Of a stretch of 64,000 nucleotides of DNA, positions 1-8,149 are shown piece by piece. Positions within the stretch are counted from its first letter, which is position 1, and each line of letters opens with the position of its first letter. Below the pieces are notes generated by a model, which made no database searches, was not told the DNA's origin, and saw nothing but the letters and a program-made list of their open reading frames with translations. Made by a program: the position numbers and the translations under genes. Source of the stretch: an uncultured Treponema sp. (lineage in GTDB: Bacteria > Spirochaetota > Spirochaetia > Treponematales > Treponemataceae); the NCBI RefSeq assembly GCF_945873775.1, contig NZ_CAMCEC010000002.1, positions 124,001 through 188,000 on the forward strand, read 5' to 3'.

Positions 1-52
1 TCGGCATTTTGAACAACGAAAGAAAATAAATAATGAAGAAAATATCAAAGAT

Positions 53-73
53 GGACAAATCGTTTTTTTGTCC
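53..73 (-). terminator. possible terminator of the recombinase gene
   Basis: A 7-bp inverted repeat (GGACAAA / TTTGTCC) lies just past the recombinase stop codon. Reading on the minus strand it is followed by an AT-rich stretch but no clean T run, so this is a weak call. Confidence 0.3.
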
Positions 74-88
74 GCAATCGTTAATCAA

Positions 89-1036
89 TCACAGCAAGTC
101 ATTCAGCAGGTTCATGCAGCGGATCTTTTGTTTCAGGTTTGCGCTTCCGTAAACATTCAACGTGAACGAGACGTTTTTGTGTCCGAGAATTTCTGAAAGC
201 GACTTGATGTCAAAGTCCGGAATTTCGATGCATCTTACGGCGAATGTGTGCCTGATTTCATGGAACTTTACCTGTTTAAGATTGTTCCGCTTTAAAAACC
301 TGAAGAAAAACTGCCTGTATGTTCTTGGCTCTGTCGGGCTTGTTTTTCCAGTCAGAAAATAATGTTCCGGATTTTCCGTATAGAATTTTCTGACTATATT
401 TACAAGCAATGATGGAAGCGGAATTGTCCTGACGGAACTGGAAGTTTTTGGCAGTCCGACGTTTATGTACGACTTCTGTTTTTGTTTGTTATATATGCGC
501 TGCACAGTTCTGTTCACTGCCAAAGTTTTTTCGGCAAGCGAGATGTCCTTCATTTTTAGTCCGCACAGTTCACCGATTCTAACTCCTGTCATAAGGGCGA
601 TTAGAATTCCTGCTGTCTTGCGGTTCAGTTTCAGATAAATGAGCTGAATCAGTTCCTGTTCCTCGTCTTTTGAAAGGGAAACTATTTTTCTGTTCGTCGT
701 GTCCTTCGGATATTCAATTAGCTCCCAGTTCAGGGGCTGAGTCAGTTTTTCCTTGTAGGCGAAAACTAGCGAAAGCCGCAGCACAAGAATTATGTCCCGG
801 ATTGTCTTTAGTTTTAGTCCGCCTCTTCCGTCTGTTCTGCCATTTAAATGCAGATGAAGAATAAAATGCTGAATTTCAGATTCTGTTATCAGACTGATTT
901 TTCTTTTTCCAAAGTAAGGAACAAGATGATTTTCTGAAATAAGCACAAAATTCGCATAGGTTGATGCGGCAACCATAGGTCTCTTGCACTTTAGCCATTC
1001 GTTCACAAGAGTTTTGTATTGAGTGTTTCCTGTCAT
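89..1036 (-). CDS. tyrosine recombinase, probable hsdS invertase
   Basis: Phage-integrase-type tyrosine recombinase of 315 aa. The N-terminal part is a SAM-like core-binding domain. The C-terminal catalytic domain shows the first Arg in TGVRIGEL, the HxxR box in HEIRHTF, LGH, and the nucleophile Tyr in LNVYGSA. I chose the ATG at 1036 because GGAGG lies 8 nt before it; the ATG at 1051 has no Shine-Dalgarno sequence. The gene begins about 50 bp outside the outer inverted repeat of the hsdS shufflon and points away from it, the usual placing of recombinases that invert hsdS. Its role in inversion is inferred from position; an integrase for the whole island is the alternative. Confidence 0.9.
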   Translation of the reverse strand: MTGNTQYKTLVNEWLKCKRPMVAASTYANFVLISENHLVPYFGKRKISLITESEIQHFILHLHLNGRTDGRGGLKLKTIRDIILVLRLSLVFAYKEKLTQPLNWELIEYPKDTTNRKIVSLSKDEEQELIQLIYLKLNRKTAGILIALMTGVRIGELCGLKMKDISLAEKTLAVNRTVQRIYNKQKQKSYINVGLPKTSSSVRTIPLPSLLVNIVRKFYTENPEHYFLTGKTSPTEPRTYRQFFFRFLKRNNLKQVKFHEIRHTFAVRCIEIPDFDIKSLSEILGHKNVSFTLNVYGSANLKQKIRCMNLLNDLL

Positions 1037-1087
1037 AATTGACACCTCCATTTTGCATTATGGAGAAAAACAGGCTTAAAAAACTCT

Positions 1088-1174
1088 TCAAGGTGCGGCA
1101 AGAGCGATAACGCGCCCCGCCTCAGATTCCCGGAATTCAGCGGGGAATGGGTGGAGAAGAAGCTGGGGGAGATT
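1088..1174 (+). repeat. outer inverted repeat, left copy
   Basis: This 87-bp stretch is the reverse complement of 6359-6445, with several mismatches in the outer 25 bp and near identity from 1112 to 1174 (one mismatch). It encodes the N-terminal RLRFPEF...EWVEKKLGEI part of HsdS. Recombination with the right copy would invert about 5.3 kb and exchange the complete hsdS reading frames. Confidence 0.9.
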
Positions 1175-2332
1175 GCGGAAAGGGTTACTAGAAAAAACAA
1201 AAATAATGAGACTGATTTGCCGTTAACAATTTCTTCAAAAGACGGACTTGTTGACCAGGTAACATATTTCAATAAAACAGTGGCAAGCAAAGATATGTCT
1301 GGTTACTACCTTCTGAAAAATGGCGAATTTGCATACAACAAAAGTTATTCGGTAGGATATGATTTTGGTTCTATAAAAAGACTGGATAAATATCCGATGG
1401 GCGCGCTTTCAACTCTTTATATATGCTTTTCTATAAAGAACTTTGATTCTGATTTTATGAAAGTCTATTTTGATTCTTTGAAATGGTACCGTGAAATTTA
1501 TCTGATTGCCGCAGAAGGAGCAAGAAATCATGGACTTCTTAATATTTCCACAGAAGATTTTTTTGAAACAAAACATAAACTGCCACTTGGTCTCCCCGAG
1601 CAGAAGAAAATAGCCGCCTTCTTCACGCTGCTTGACCGCCGCATCCAAAAGCAACGCCAGCTTGTCGAGTGCCTGAAGACCTATAAAAGAGGTGTGTCCG
1701 AAGCTATTTTTGAAAGGAGACTTAATTTTTCAAGTCTTGTAGCCACAGAATGGAAAAAATATAAACTAGGACAGATTGGAGAGTTTTACAATGGTCTTTC
1801 AGGAAAAAGCAGGGAAGATTTTGGAAATGGGAATTGCAAATTCATAACTTATATGAATGTTTATAAAAATATTATAGCTGATGAATCACTTTGCGAAAGT
1901 GTAAAAATTAAAAAAGAGGAGAAACAAAATCCAGTAAAATATAGCGATGTTCTTTTTACTCAGTCATCAGAAACATTGGAAGAAGTCGGCTACACATCAG
2001 TTTGGACTCATTCGTCGCAACCATATCTAAACAGTTTTTGTTTTGGATATAGATTTTATGACAGTGTTATGACAAATCCAATATTCATTGCACATTATAT
2101 GCGGTCAAATTATATAAGAAAAGCAATAATGAAAGAAGGACAAGGAGCAACGAGAGTGAACCTGTCCGCAGAACGACTGAAAAATCTGAATATCCTTTTA
2201 CCTGACATAATCGGACAAAATAAAATTGCAGAATTTTTAAGTGGACTTGAAAATAGAATTCATAAAGAAGAATCTGCTTTGAAAAATATGAGTATGGAAA
2301 AATCCTCTCTTCTGCAGAAAATGTTCATATAA
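1151..2332 (+). CDS. silent hsdS cassette (specificity subunit, no start)
   Basis: Nearly complete HsdS-like frame carrying two target recognition domains: TRD1 from about 1175 to 1591 and TRD2 from about 1717 to 2332, joined by a central conserved helix segment (PEQKKIAAFFTLLDRR). The HsdS frame stays open upstream to a stop at 1040-1042 without any ATG; only a GTG at 1151 lies inside the repeat and it has no Shine-Dalgarno sequence. The first codons present in the expressed copy are therefore missing, and I read this as a storage cassette. It ends in LLQKMFI, like the other hsdS ends here. Inversion through either long repeat would place it under the hsdS start at 6460. Confidence 0.85.
   Translation: MEKKLGEIAERVTRKNKNNETDLPLTISSKDGLVDQVTYFNKTVASKDMSGYYLLKNGEFAYNKSYSVGYDFGSIKRLDKYPMGALSTLYICFSIKNFDSDFMKVYFDSLKWYREIYLIAAEGARNHGLLNISTEDFFETKHKLPLGLPEQKKIAAFFTLLDRRIQKQRQLVECLKTYKRGVSEAIFERRLNFSSLVATEWKKYKLGQIGEFYNGLSGKSREDFGNGNCKFITYMNVYKNIIADESLCESVKIKKEEKQNPVKYSDVLFTQSSETLEEVGYTSVWTHSSQPYLNSFCFGYRFYDSVMTNPIFIAHYMRSNYIRKAIMKEGQGATRVNLSAERLKNLNILLPDIIGQNKIAEFLSGLENRIHKEESALKNMSMEKSSLLQKMFI
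1592..1716 (+). repeat. central inverted repeat, left copy
   Basis: This 125-bp segment is the reverse complement of 5817-5941 at roughly 90% identity. It codes for the central conserved helix of HsdS, so crossing over here swaps TRD2 without breaking the frame. Positions 1678-1697 match the 20-bp repeat at 4686-4705 in direct orientation with one mismatch. Confidence 0.9.
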
Positions 2333-2463
2333 TTGTTATGGATTATTTATGCACGCTTTCGGAAAACAGTTTTTCAATTCTTATAAAACAAAAAACATAG
2401 AGATTTCCTGATTTTTATGTTATATTCATTAAAGAAATATTTTCTGCTTATATCAAAACGTTC

Positions 2464-2715
2464 TTGGAGGCAAATATGTCTGATTTGGCGTTGCAATATT
2501 ATAATTCTGTTGACAAACTTGATTTGCATGATTTGGAAATACTGTCTCAAAAAATTACATCTTTGATTTTCAAGAAAAAAGCGAAAGAGAATGATGTTGT
2601 AAAAAATGGGCTTGCTTATTTCAACAGCATAAAAGGCTCAGTAACAAGAGAAATTGACGCCGACAAGGAACTTTCAGAATCATTAAGAGAAAAAAACTTA
2701 TACAATCACTCTTAA
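2464..2715 (+). CDS. small protein, antitoxin-like, orphan
   Basis: Protein of 83 aa with a good Shine-Dalgarno sequence (GGAGG, 6 nt before the ATG). The first half is a Leu-rich helix (LDLHDLEILSQKI) and the C-terminal part has GSVTREIDADKELSES, a layout common in spirochaetal toxin-antitoxin antitoxins. No toxin gene follows: the next gene is convergent and overlaps its stop by 4 bp. It lies inside the invertible hsdS segment. The antitoxin reading rests on general resemblance only, and a free-standing hypothetical protein is possible. Confidence 0.6.
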   Translation: MEANMSDLALQYYNSVDKLDLHDLEILSQKITSLIFKKKAKENDVVKNGLAYFNSIKGSVTREIDADKELSESLREKNLYNHS

Positions 2716-3494
2716 AAATATTCATAAAGAAAAAGCGGAAAACTGTTCAGAATTGCAACAGAATCTTGCGGTTCAACATATTTTTCCAGCTGGCTTGAAA
2801 ATATTCGCCTTTGATTTACAAAATCCTTTTTTTCAGGAATTGCGTAATTTTCTGTGCATATATAGTTTGCTTTTGAAATATGCTGGCTGCACAGAAGTTT
2901 CCAGTTGGTTTTTATAAAATTGTATTTTTCTTCTGAAATATCTTTGAGCAGACCTGTTTTTTTATCATGGGGTATTATCATAAAATCCATGCTTTTATAA
3001 AACGGATATTTTTCTGTAACGAAAAGCTTAAAGTTATGACATTCGCTTCTTGTCGCCCTATAGTTTATAAAATTTGAATCAGGAAGTTTGTCTGTGCATT
3101 TTATTGACTCGACCATAGGATAGTTCACATACAGTTTGCCGTTTTCTGTCTCATCATCAAAGAAGCGCAGCATTTCTTCCAGCTGCCGGTTTATTTCATC
3201 AGGGGGAAGATTCTTGTTCTGAAAATCATAATCAAAGAAAAGAAACACTTCTGAAAAATCAGCCACATCTGTAAAATTCTTTAATGGACTGCTTTGAGTG
3301 GCTGGAAGCCTGTTTTTTATAACCGAGACAATATCTTCTGTAAAGTCTGAATCATTCATAAGCCTGTAAAGTTCATAGATATTGCATCCGAAACAACAGA
3401 CTGTCTTTTCTATATCTTGAAGAAAATAAAGTTTCTCCAGTGTTCTGAATATCGAAGGCTCAGTTTTCTTTCCCTCAAAGACAAAAAGCATCAT
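2712..3494 (-). CDS. TOPRIM-like effector partner of ATPase (RloB/AriB-like)
   Basis: Protein of 260 aa. The N-terminus FVFEGKKTEPSIF fits the glutamate strand of a TOPRIM fold and FLFFDYDFQN fits its DxD strand, as in RloB, OLD-family and DUF4435-type nucleases. The start overlaps the stop of the upstream ATPase gene by 4 bp (ATGA), so the two are translationally coupled. ATPase plus TOPRIM pairs are known in anti-phage systems such as PARIS, Gabija and OLD; RloA/RloB genes were originally noted inside type I restriction loci. The exact family cannot be fixed without a profile search. The pair lies within the invertible hsdS segment. Confidence 0.65.
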   Translation of the reverse strand: MMLFVFEGKKTEPSIFRTLEKLYFLQDIEKTVCCFGCNIYELYRLMNDSDFTEDIVSVIKNRLPATQSSPLKNFTDVADFSEVFLFFDYDFQNKNLPPDEINRQLEEMLRFFDDETENGKLYVNYPMVESIKCTDKLPDSNFINYRATRSECHNFKLFVTEKYPFYKSMDFMIIPHDKKTGLLKDISEEKYNFIKTNWKLLCSQHISKANYICTENYAIPEKKDFVNQRRIFSSQLEKYVEPQDSVAILNSFPLFLYEYF

Positions 3495-4591
3495 AAGCCG
3501 AATGTGCCTCCACGGTAAAGCTTTTCAATGTTGTGTCCCTGCCTGAGTTCTTTAGGCGTGCAGTCGTGCAAAGAGCGGATTGTATTATCTTCAATAAGAA
3601 AATTGCAGTCCGGACGCAAAAGGTCGTTAGTGAGCAAAAGCGTATTGTGGGAAGTTAGAAAAACCTGGCAGTCGAGCTTGAAAAGCCATCTGCATACCGT
3701 GCGAGAGAGTTTAAAATGGTAGAACGCATCGAATTCGTCCACAAAAACGAATGAAGCCTGCTCCATGTGCTTAATCCAAAAATACATAAGCTGAAGAGAA
3801 CGAGTTCCGGTCGAGGCTATAAGATAAAATGGTATTGGAGCGCCTTTTATGTAACAGAAAAGCTGCTTGTCATGCGGATTCGGAGGAACAAAAGAAAATT
3901 CCTGATCGCTTACTTCTTTTAGAAAGTTTGAAAAATCCTTTACAAGATTGTTGTTTATTATGTATTCATCAAGAAGCGATGCGTTCGTTTCAAGACCGAT
4001 GAATTCCCTCTCTTCCAGACATCTGAACCAAAGCATTGAATTCACGAATTTCTGCATCTGCAAAAGAGCATTGTCTTCTGCAAGCGGATATGAGGTTATA
4101 AGAAAATTAACAATTGAAACGCTGTTTGCATTCTGCGCCAGATTGTTGCGTGTATTCTCTTCCATTGGAAAAAGTTTTTCATCAATCTCAAAAGATGACT
4201 CATTACGGAAAAAGATTTGTATTTCATTAACTTTGAGCTGTTCCTTTTTTAGAACGCCTTGAGCAGTTTTTGAATAATTATATTCAACAGCTGTTCCGCT
4301 AAAGTCAAAAGTATATTCAAAATCGACAGTCTTCTTTTGCGCGCCGGCGAATGCAAAGTTTACATAGTAGTCCGGCTTTTTCCATTTTTGCGAAAGGTGA
4401 TTCACAATGTCAAAAATAGAAAGCCCGAAATTGCTTTTTCCGCAGCCGTTCTGCCCGACTATGATTCCGTTTTTTACAGTCTTGTTTTTTATTGCAAAGT
4501 CGTTGAATTCATAGTTGCGGATTTTAGTCAAATCCCATTCAATGCGTTTTTCAAAGCCGCGGTAGTTGGTAACTGCAAATTTTCTAAGCAT
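3491..4591 (-). CDS. AAA/ABC-type ATPase of defence pair (RloA/AriA-like)
   Basis: Protein of 366 aa in the SMC/RecF-like AAA_15/AAA_21 group. It opens with FAVTNYRGFEKR, has a Walker A GQNGCGKSN near residue 50, a signature-like STGTRSLQL near residue 263 and a Walker B VFVDEFDAF near residue 285, followed by a FLTSHNTLLL switch strand. I use the ATG at 4591, which has GAGGTG 5 nt upstream, rather than the TTG at 4603. It is coupled to the TOPRIM-like gene downstream. By analogy with known pairs it would sense a phage or DNA trigger and control the TOPRIM partner. Confidence 0.8.
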   Translation of the reverse strand: MLRKFAVTNYRGFEKRIEWDLTKIRNYEFNDFAIKNKTVKNGIIVGQNGCGKSNFGLSIFDIVNHLSQKWKKPDYYVNFAFAGAQKKTVDFEYTFDFSGTAVEYNYSKTAQGVLKKEQLKVNEIQIFFRNESSFEIDEKLFPMEENTRNNLAQNANSVSIVNFLITSYPLAEDNALLQMQKFVNSMLWFRCLEEREFIGLETNASLLDEYIINNNLVKDFSNFLKEVSDQEFSFVPPNPHDKQLFCYIKGAPIPFYLIASTGTRSLQLMYFWIKHMEQASFVFVDEFDAFYHFKLSRTVCRWLFKLDCQVFLTSHNTLLLTNDLLRPDCNFLIEDNTIRSLHDCTPKELRQGHNIEKLYRGGTFGL

Positions 4592-4685
4592 TATGCACCT
4601 CAATAGTGATTATCGGCAAAAATAATAAAAAAATCAAGTTTACCGTAATTTTTTTACGGAGAGATATAGTTTAGGAAATATTTGG

Positions 4686-4705
4686 GACCTATAAAAGAGG
4701 AGTGT
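4686..4705 (+). repeat. 20-bp inverted repeat at start of half-hsdS cassette
   Basis: Perfect 20-bp reverse complement of 5836-5855, inside the central hsdS repeat. It encodes TYKRGV in the same frame in both copies, so inversion between them fuses the expressed N-terminal half to the TRD2 of the cassette that begins here. Confidence 0.85.
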
Positions 4706-5247
4706 TTTCAGTCTTATTAAACAGTTTTTCTAAATATGAAACCTTGTTGTTAGAAAACTGTGCTTCCATAAAAAAAGGTGAACAGTTGAATAAAACGGAC
4801 ATGATTAAAAATGGAAAATACTATGTCTTAAACGGAGGCGTTGCTGCTTCAGGACGTACCGATAATTTTAATACTGATAAAAACACAATATCCATAAGTG
4901 AGGGCGGAAATTCCTGCGGTTTTGTATTATTCAATACAGAAAAATTTTGGAGCGGAGGTCATTGTTATACGCTGCAAAACTTAAAACAAAATATAAATAA
5001 TCAGTATTTGTTTCATTATCTGAAATTTCATGAAAAACAAATAATGTCTTTGCGAGTTGGCTCAGGGCTTCCAAATATACAAAAATCGGAACTTGAAAAA
5101 TTTGAAGTCTTACTTCCTTCTGAGGATATTCAAAATAAAATTGCAAATATTATGAGTAATATTACCTCATACGAAGATGTTGTAAAAAAAGAACTGCTCA
5201 ATTTGGACAAATTGAAACTTGCATTATTACAGAAGATGTTTATATGA
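4702..5247 (+). CDS. silent half hsdS cassette (TRD2 only)
   Basis: Open frame of 181 aa holding only one target recognition domain plus the C-terminal helix ending LLQKMFI. It starts inside the 20-bp repeat, and the frame upstream reads TYKRGV like the expressed hsdS. There is no Shine-Dalgarno sequence at the GTG at 4702, so it is probably not translated alone. It converges on the expressed hsdS and the two stops overlap by 8 bp. Inversion of 4686-5855 would place this TRD2 in frame in the expressed gene. Confidence 0.85.
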   Translation: MFSVLLNSFSKYETLLLENCASIKKGEQLNKTDMIKNGKYYVLNGGVAASGRTDNFNTDKNTISISEGGNSCGFVLFNTEKFWSGGHCYTLQNLKQNINNQYLFHYLKFHEKQIMSLRVGSGLPNIQKSELEKFEVLLPSEDIQNKIANIMSNITSYEDVVKKELLNLDKLKLALLQKMFI

Positions 5248-6460
5248 ACATTCTATGTAAAAGTTCGTTTTTCAACATAGATAACTGAGACAGTTTTTTT
5301 TCTTCAATAGATATTTTGCTATCAAATTTATGCAGAAAATTTGCAATCGCGCATTGCTCTTTGTATTCTGGTACATATAAGTTTATTTGTGATAATTGTG
5401 CATATTTTAAATTCCAAGTATCAGAAGTCAATCCTTGTGAGAATTTTTGAAATGTTCTTATAAGATTCGTATGCTTAAAATAATGCCCCCAAAAATCAAT
5501 ACATTGATTTTCTTTATCTTTTAATACGATTACTGTATAGGCAGGACTCACAATTCCAGCATAACATGAAACACCGCTAGCACCTTGCCACATACGCATT
5601 GTATTATAGGCAATATCTCCAATATGAACTCGTTTGTAATTTGATTTATCCTCACTTGAATTATCTTTTAATTGAATTTCGTTTCTTTTTTGTATTCCAC
5701 CGTTTATTGTTACTGCTAAAAGTTCTTCGTTTCCAATGGCACGTTCACAACGTTCAGAAAACAGGTTTTCTATTTTTATTTTCTTCCAGTTTGTTTTATT
5801 AGGAAAACCAAATTTTCTTTCGAAAATAGCTTCGGACACTCCTCTTTTATAGGTCTTTAGGCGCTCTACGAGCTGGCGCTGCTTTTGGATGCGGCGGTCA
5901 AGGAGCGTGAAGAAGGCGGCGATTTTTTTCTGCTCGGGGAGGGAGGGAATGTTTACAGGCATAGCAAAGAAAACATCATCTCGCATGCTAACCCTGTCAT
6001 GTCTTGCGCCGTTATCACCTGATAAATAAATATATCTATGCCAAGAAGATGACTTAAAATAGAATTCATAAAAGTCGGAATTTATTTTTTCTGTTGCCCG
6101 AAAACATAAATACAATGGTGAAACGATTCCTTTATCCGGATATTTATATACACTTACAGGTCCGTATGGAGCTTCTGTTGATTTTCGTGGGTTATAAACA
6201 AAATCATACTTTTGGATTATGTAATATCCATTTATGTTTTCAGAATTGGCAATATCCTTGTCAAAATATTCTCTTTGAGGAATAAGTCCATTTTTTGCAG
6301 AATTGCAGATTACGTTGGTTATTTTTAACTCTGTATTCTTTTCAGTGTTTTTCTTAAAAATCTCCCCCAGCTTCTTCTCCACCCATTCCCCTCTGAATTC
6401 CGGGAATCTGAGGCGGGGCGCATTGTCCCTGTTGCCGCACCTTGATGATACATTTTCCAT
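5240..6460 (-). CDS. hsdS: type I restriction-modification specificity subunit, expressed copy
   Basis: HsdS of 406 aa, the DNA-sequence recognition subunit of the type I complex. Domain order: short constant N-terminus, TRD1 (about residues 35-172), central conserved helices (PEQKKIAAFFTLLDRR, about residues 174-213), TRD2, and a C-terminal helix ending LLHRMFI. The ATG at 6460 has GGAGGA 5 nt upstream and follows hsdM by 53 bp. The outer inverted repeat begins about five codons after the start, so nearly the whole protein is exchangeable. With two TRD1 and three TRD2 modules at the locus, six HsdS combinations are possible in principle. Confidence 0.95.
   Translation of the reverse strand: MENVSSRCGNRDNAPRLRFPEFRGEWVEKKLGEIFKKNTEKNTELKITNVICNSAKNGLIPQREYFDKDIANSENINGYYIIQKYDFVYNPRKSTEAPYGPVSVYKYPDKGIVSPLYLCFRATEKINSDFYEFYFKSSSWHRYIYLSGDNGARHDRVSMRDDVFFAMPVNIPSLPEQKKIAAFFTLLDRRIQKQRQLVERLKTYKRGVSEAIFERKFGFPNKTNWKKIKIENLFSERCERAIGNEELLAVTINGGIQKRNEIQLKDNSSEDKSNYKRVHIGDIAYNTMRMWQGASGVSCYAGIVSPAYTVIVLKDKENQCIDFWGHYFKHTNLIRTFQKFSQGLTSDTWNLKYAQLSQINLYVPEYKEQCAIANFLHKFDSKISIEEKKLSQLSMLKNELLHRMFI
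5817..5941 (-). repeat. central inverted repeat, right copy
   Basis: Partner of 1592-1716 (125 bp each, inverted). It includes the 20-bp core 5836-5855 that matches 4686-4705 perfectly in inverted orientation. It lies between TRD1 and TRD2 of the expressed hsdS. Confidence 0.9.
6359..6445 (-). repeat. outer inverted repeat, right copy
   Basis: Partner of 1088-1174. It covers codons just after the hsdS start, so the ribosome binding site and first codons stay fixed while the rest can be exchanged. Confidence 0.9.
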
Positions 6461-6513
6461 AAAATTCCTCCAAAATCGTTAAAGTTCAAAAATCAAAATT
6501 ATAAAAGTATTTT

Positions 6514-8082
6514 CTAGTCCTCGAAAGGAAAATCCAGTCCAAGTTCCTTGAAGTACGGCTTAAGCTCGCTGTTTATCTGCTTTATGTCTTTCTCAAGATT
6601 TCGGATATTCATAGAAACCTCCGCAAGGTCAATTTCCGGCTCTTTTTCAAATGTATCCACATAGCGCGGAATGTTCAGGTTGAATGCGTTTTCTTCTATT
6701 TCCTTCATGGACGCAACGTGGGCATATTTTTCAACATCTGCACGCTTTTCGTAGGCTTGTACAATTTTGTCTATGTCGCAGTCTCGCAGAATGTTCTGGT
6801 TCTTGCCTGCCTCAAAATCCTTTGACGCGTCTATAAAAAGAATGTTGTCCTTATTTCCTTCGCGCTGGGCTTTAAGAACAAGCACGCAGACAGGAATTCC
6901 TGTTCCGAAGAAAAGATTTGCCGGAAGTCCGATTACGGCGTCAAGCACGTTCAGTTTTTCTATCAGATATTTCCGGATTGTCTCCTCGGAGCCTCCGCGG
7001 AAGAGAACTCCATGCGGCAGGAGGACTGCAGCTCTTCCGTCCTCGTCCATGTGGTAGACCATGTGCTGAACAAACGCAAAGTCTGCCTTTGACTTTGGGG
7101 CGAGTTTTCCGTATTGGGCGAATCTGTCGTCTTCCATAAAGCGCGGGTCAGCCGACCAGTTTGCGGAGTACGGAGGATTTGCAACCTGAACGCGGTATTT
7201 TGTTTCTCTTGCAGTTTCAAAATAGTCGTGCTCAAGGGTGTCGCCGTTAAAAATCTCAAAATTAGTATATGGAATTCCGCGCAGAATCATGTTCATTCTT
7301 GCAAGGTTGTATGTTGTGGAAGTAAGTTCCTGTCCGAAGTAAAGACGCACGTTCGCATATTTTTTTAGGCGCAGAAGAAGCGAGCCTGAGCCGCAGGTTG
7401 GATCTGCGGCGGCTTTTACGTCCGTAAGTCCAAGACAGGCAAGGCGGCACAAAAGCTCGGCAGGACCAGACGGCGTATAGAATTCTCCAGCTTTCTTGCC
7501 GGCAGTCGCGGCAAACTGTCCGATAAGATATTCGTAGGCATTTCCTAGAATGTCGATTTTTGTGTCCTCGACAGAAAAATTTATTTCGTCCAGAGAGGCT
7601 ATTATCTTTGACATTACCGCGCTTCTGTCTTTTACGGTGTGTCCGAGTTTTGTGGAGTCCAGTTGCATATCTGAAAAAAGCCCCTCAAAGTCGGACTGGC
7701 TCTCGTTTCCGATGGTGGATTCCATAAGGGCGTTTATTCCTTTCTGCAGGAATTCTATGTCGAACGAGCGGTTTTCCACCATTTTTATCATGTTTGAAAA
7801 AAGAAACTGAGGCTCAATTACAAATCCTAAGTCCCGCAATGACTCTTCTTTTACGGCTTCGCGGTATTCATCATTTTTCCATGCGTCCTCATAAGAAATA
7901 TTGTCGTCTTTCAGAAGTTTTGCCATATATTTTTCTGTGCGGTCGGAAAGATAATAGTAGAAAATCATTCCAAGTATATAGTTCTTGAATTCGTAGGCTT
8001 CCATGTTTCCGCGAAGCGCGTTCGCCATTGCCCACAGTTTTTGGCACAGTTCTTTCTGGTGCTGCTGAATGTCGTTTTCCAT
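6514..8082 (-). CDS. hsdM: type I restriction-modification DNA methyltransferase subunit
   Basis: HsdM of 522 aa, an adenine-N6 methyltransferase. The N-terminal helical HsdM domain is followed by the Rossmann methyltransferase with the SAM-binding motif DPTCGSGSLL (near residue 229) and the catalytic NPPY (near residue 303). With HsdS it forms the modification enzyme. The start has a GGAG Shine-Dalgarno sequence 9 nt upstream. It sits between hsdR and hsdS in a minus-strand operon and its length is normal for the family. Confidence 0.97.
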   Translation of the reverse strand: MENDIQQHQKELCQKLWAMANALRGNMEAYEFKNYILGMIFYYYLSDRTEKYMAKLLKDDNISYEDAWKNDEYREAVKEESLRDLGFVIEPQFLFSNMIKMVENRSFDIEFLQKGINALMESTIGNESQSDFEGLFSDMQLDSTKLGHTVKDRSAVMSKIIASLDEINFSVEDTKIDILGNAYEYLIGQFAATAGKKAGEFYTPSGPAELLCRLACLGLTDVKAAADPTCGSGSLLLRLKKYANVRLYFGQELTSTTYNLARMNMILRGIPYTNFEIFNGDTLEHDYFETARETKYRVQVANPPYSANWSADPRFMEDDRFAQYGKLAPKSKADFAFVQHMVYHMDEDGRAAVLLPHGVLFRGGSEETIRKYLIEKLNVLDAVIGLPANLFFGTGIPVCVLVLKAQREGNKDNILFIDASKDFEAGKNQNILRDCDIDKIVQAYEKRADVEKYAHVASMKEIEENAFNLNIPRYVDTFEKEPEIDLAEVSMNIRNLEKDIKQINSELKPYFKELGLDFPFED

Positions 8083-8149
8083 TTTATTTTCTCCAGTTCA
8101 ATGTTTTATAAATTAAGGCTGTCCTCTGTCGTATTACTAGAGGAGCATT

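Larger units (their letters stand above)
1088..6445. other. invertible hsdS shufflon
   Basis: Segment bounded by 87-bp inverted repeats. It contains the expressed hsdS, two silent hsdS cassettes, an ATPase/TOPRIM-like pair and an antitoxin-like gene. Three inversions are possible: outer (1088-1174 with 6359-6445), central (1592-1716 with 5817-5941) and short (4686-4705 with 5836-5855). All keep the HsdS frame. Cassettes 1 and 2 share the 20-bp repeat in direct orientation, so recombination there would delete the ATPase pair. Confidence 0.85.

Noticed and set aside
1-1100. tRNA attachment site beside the tyrosine recombinase
   Set aside because: No tRNA-like sequence is seen in the first kilobase, so integration into a tRNA gene is not supported here.
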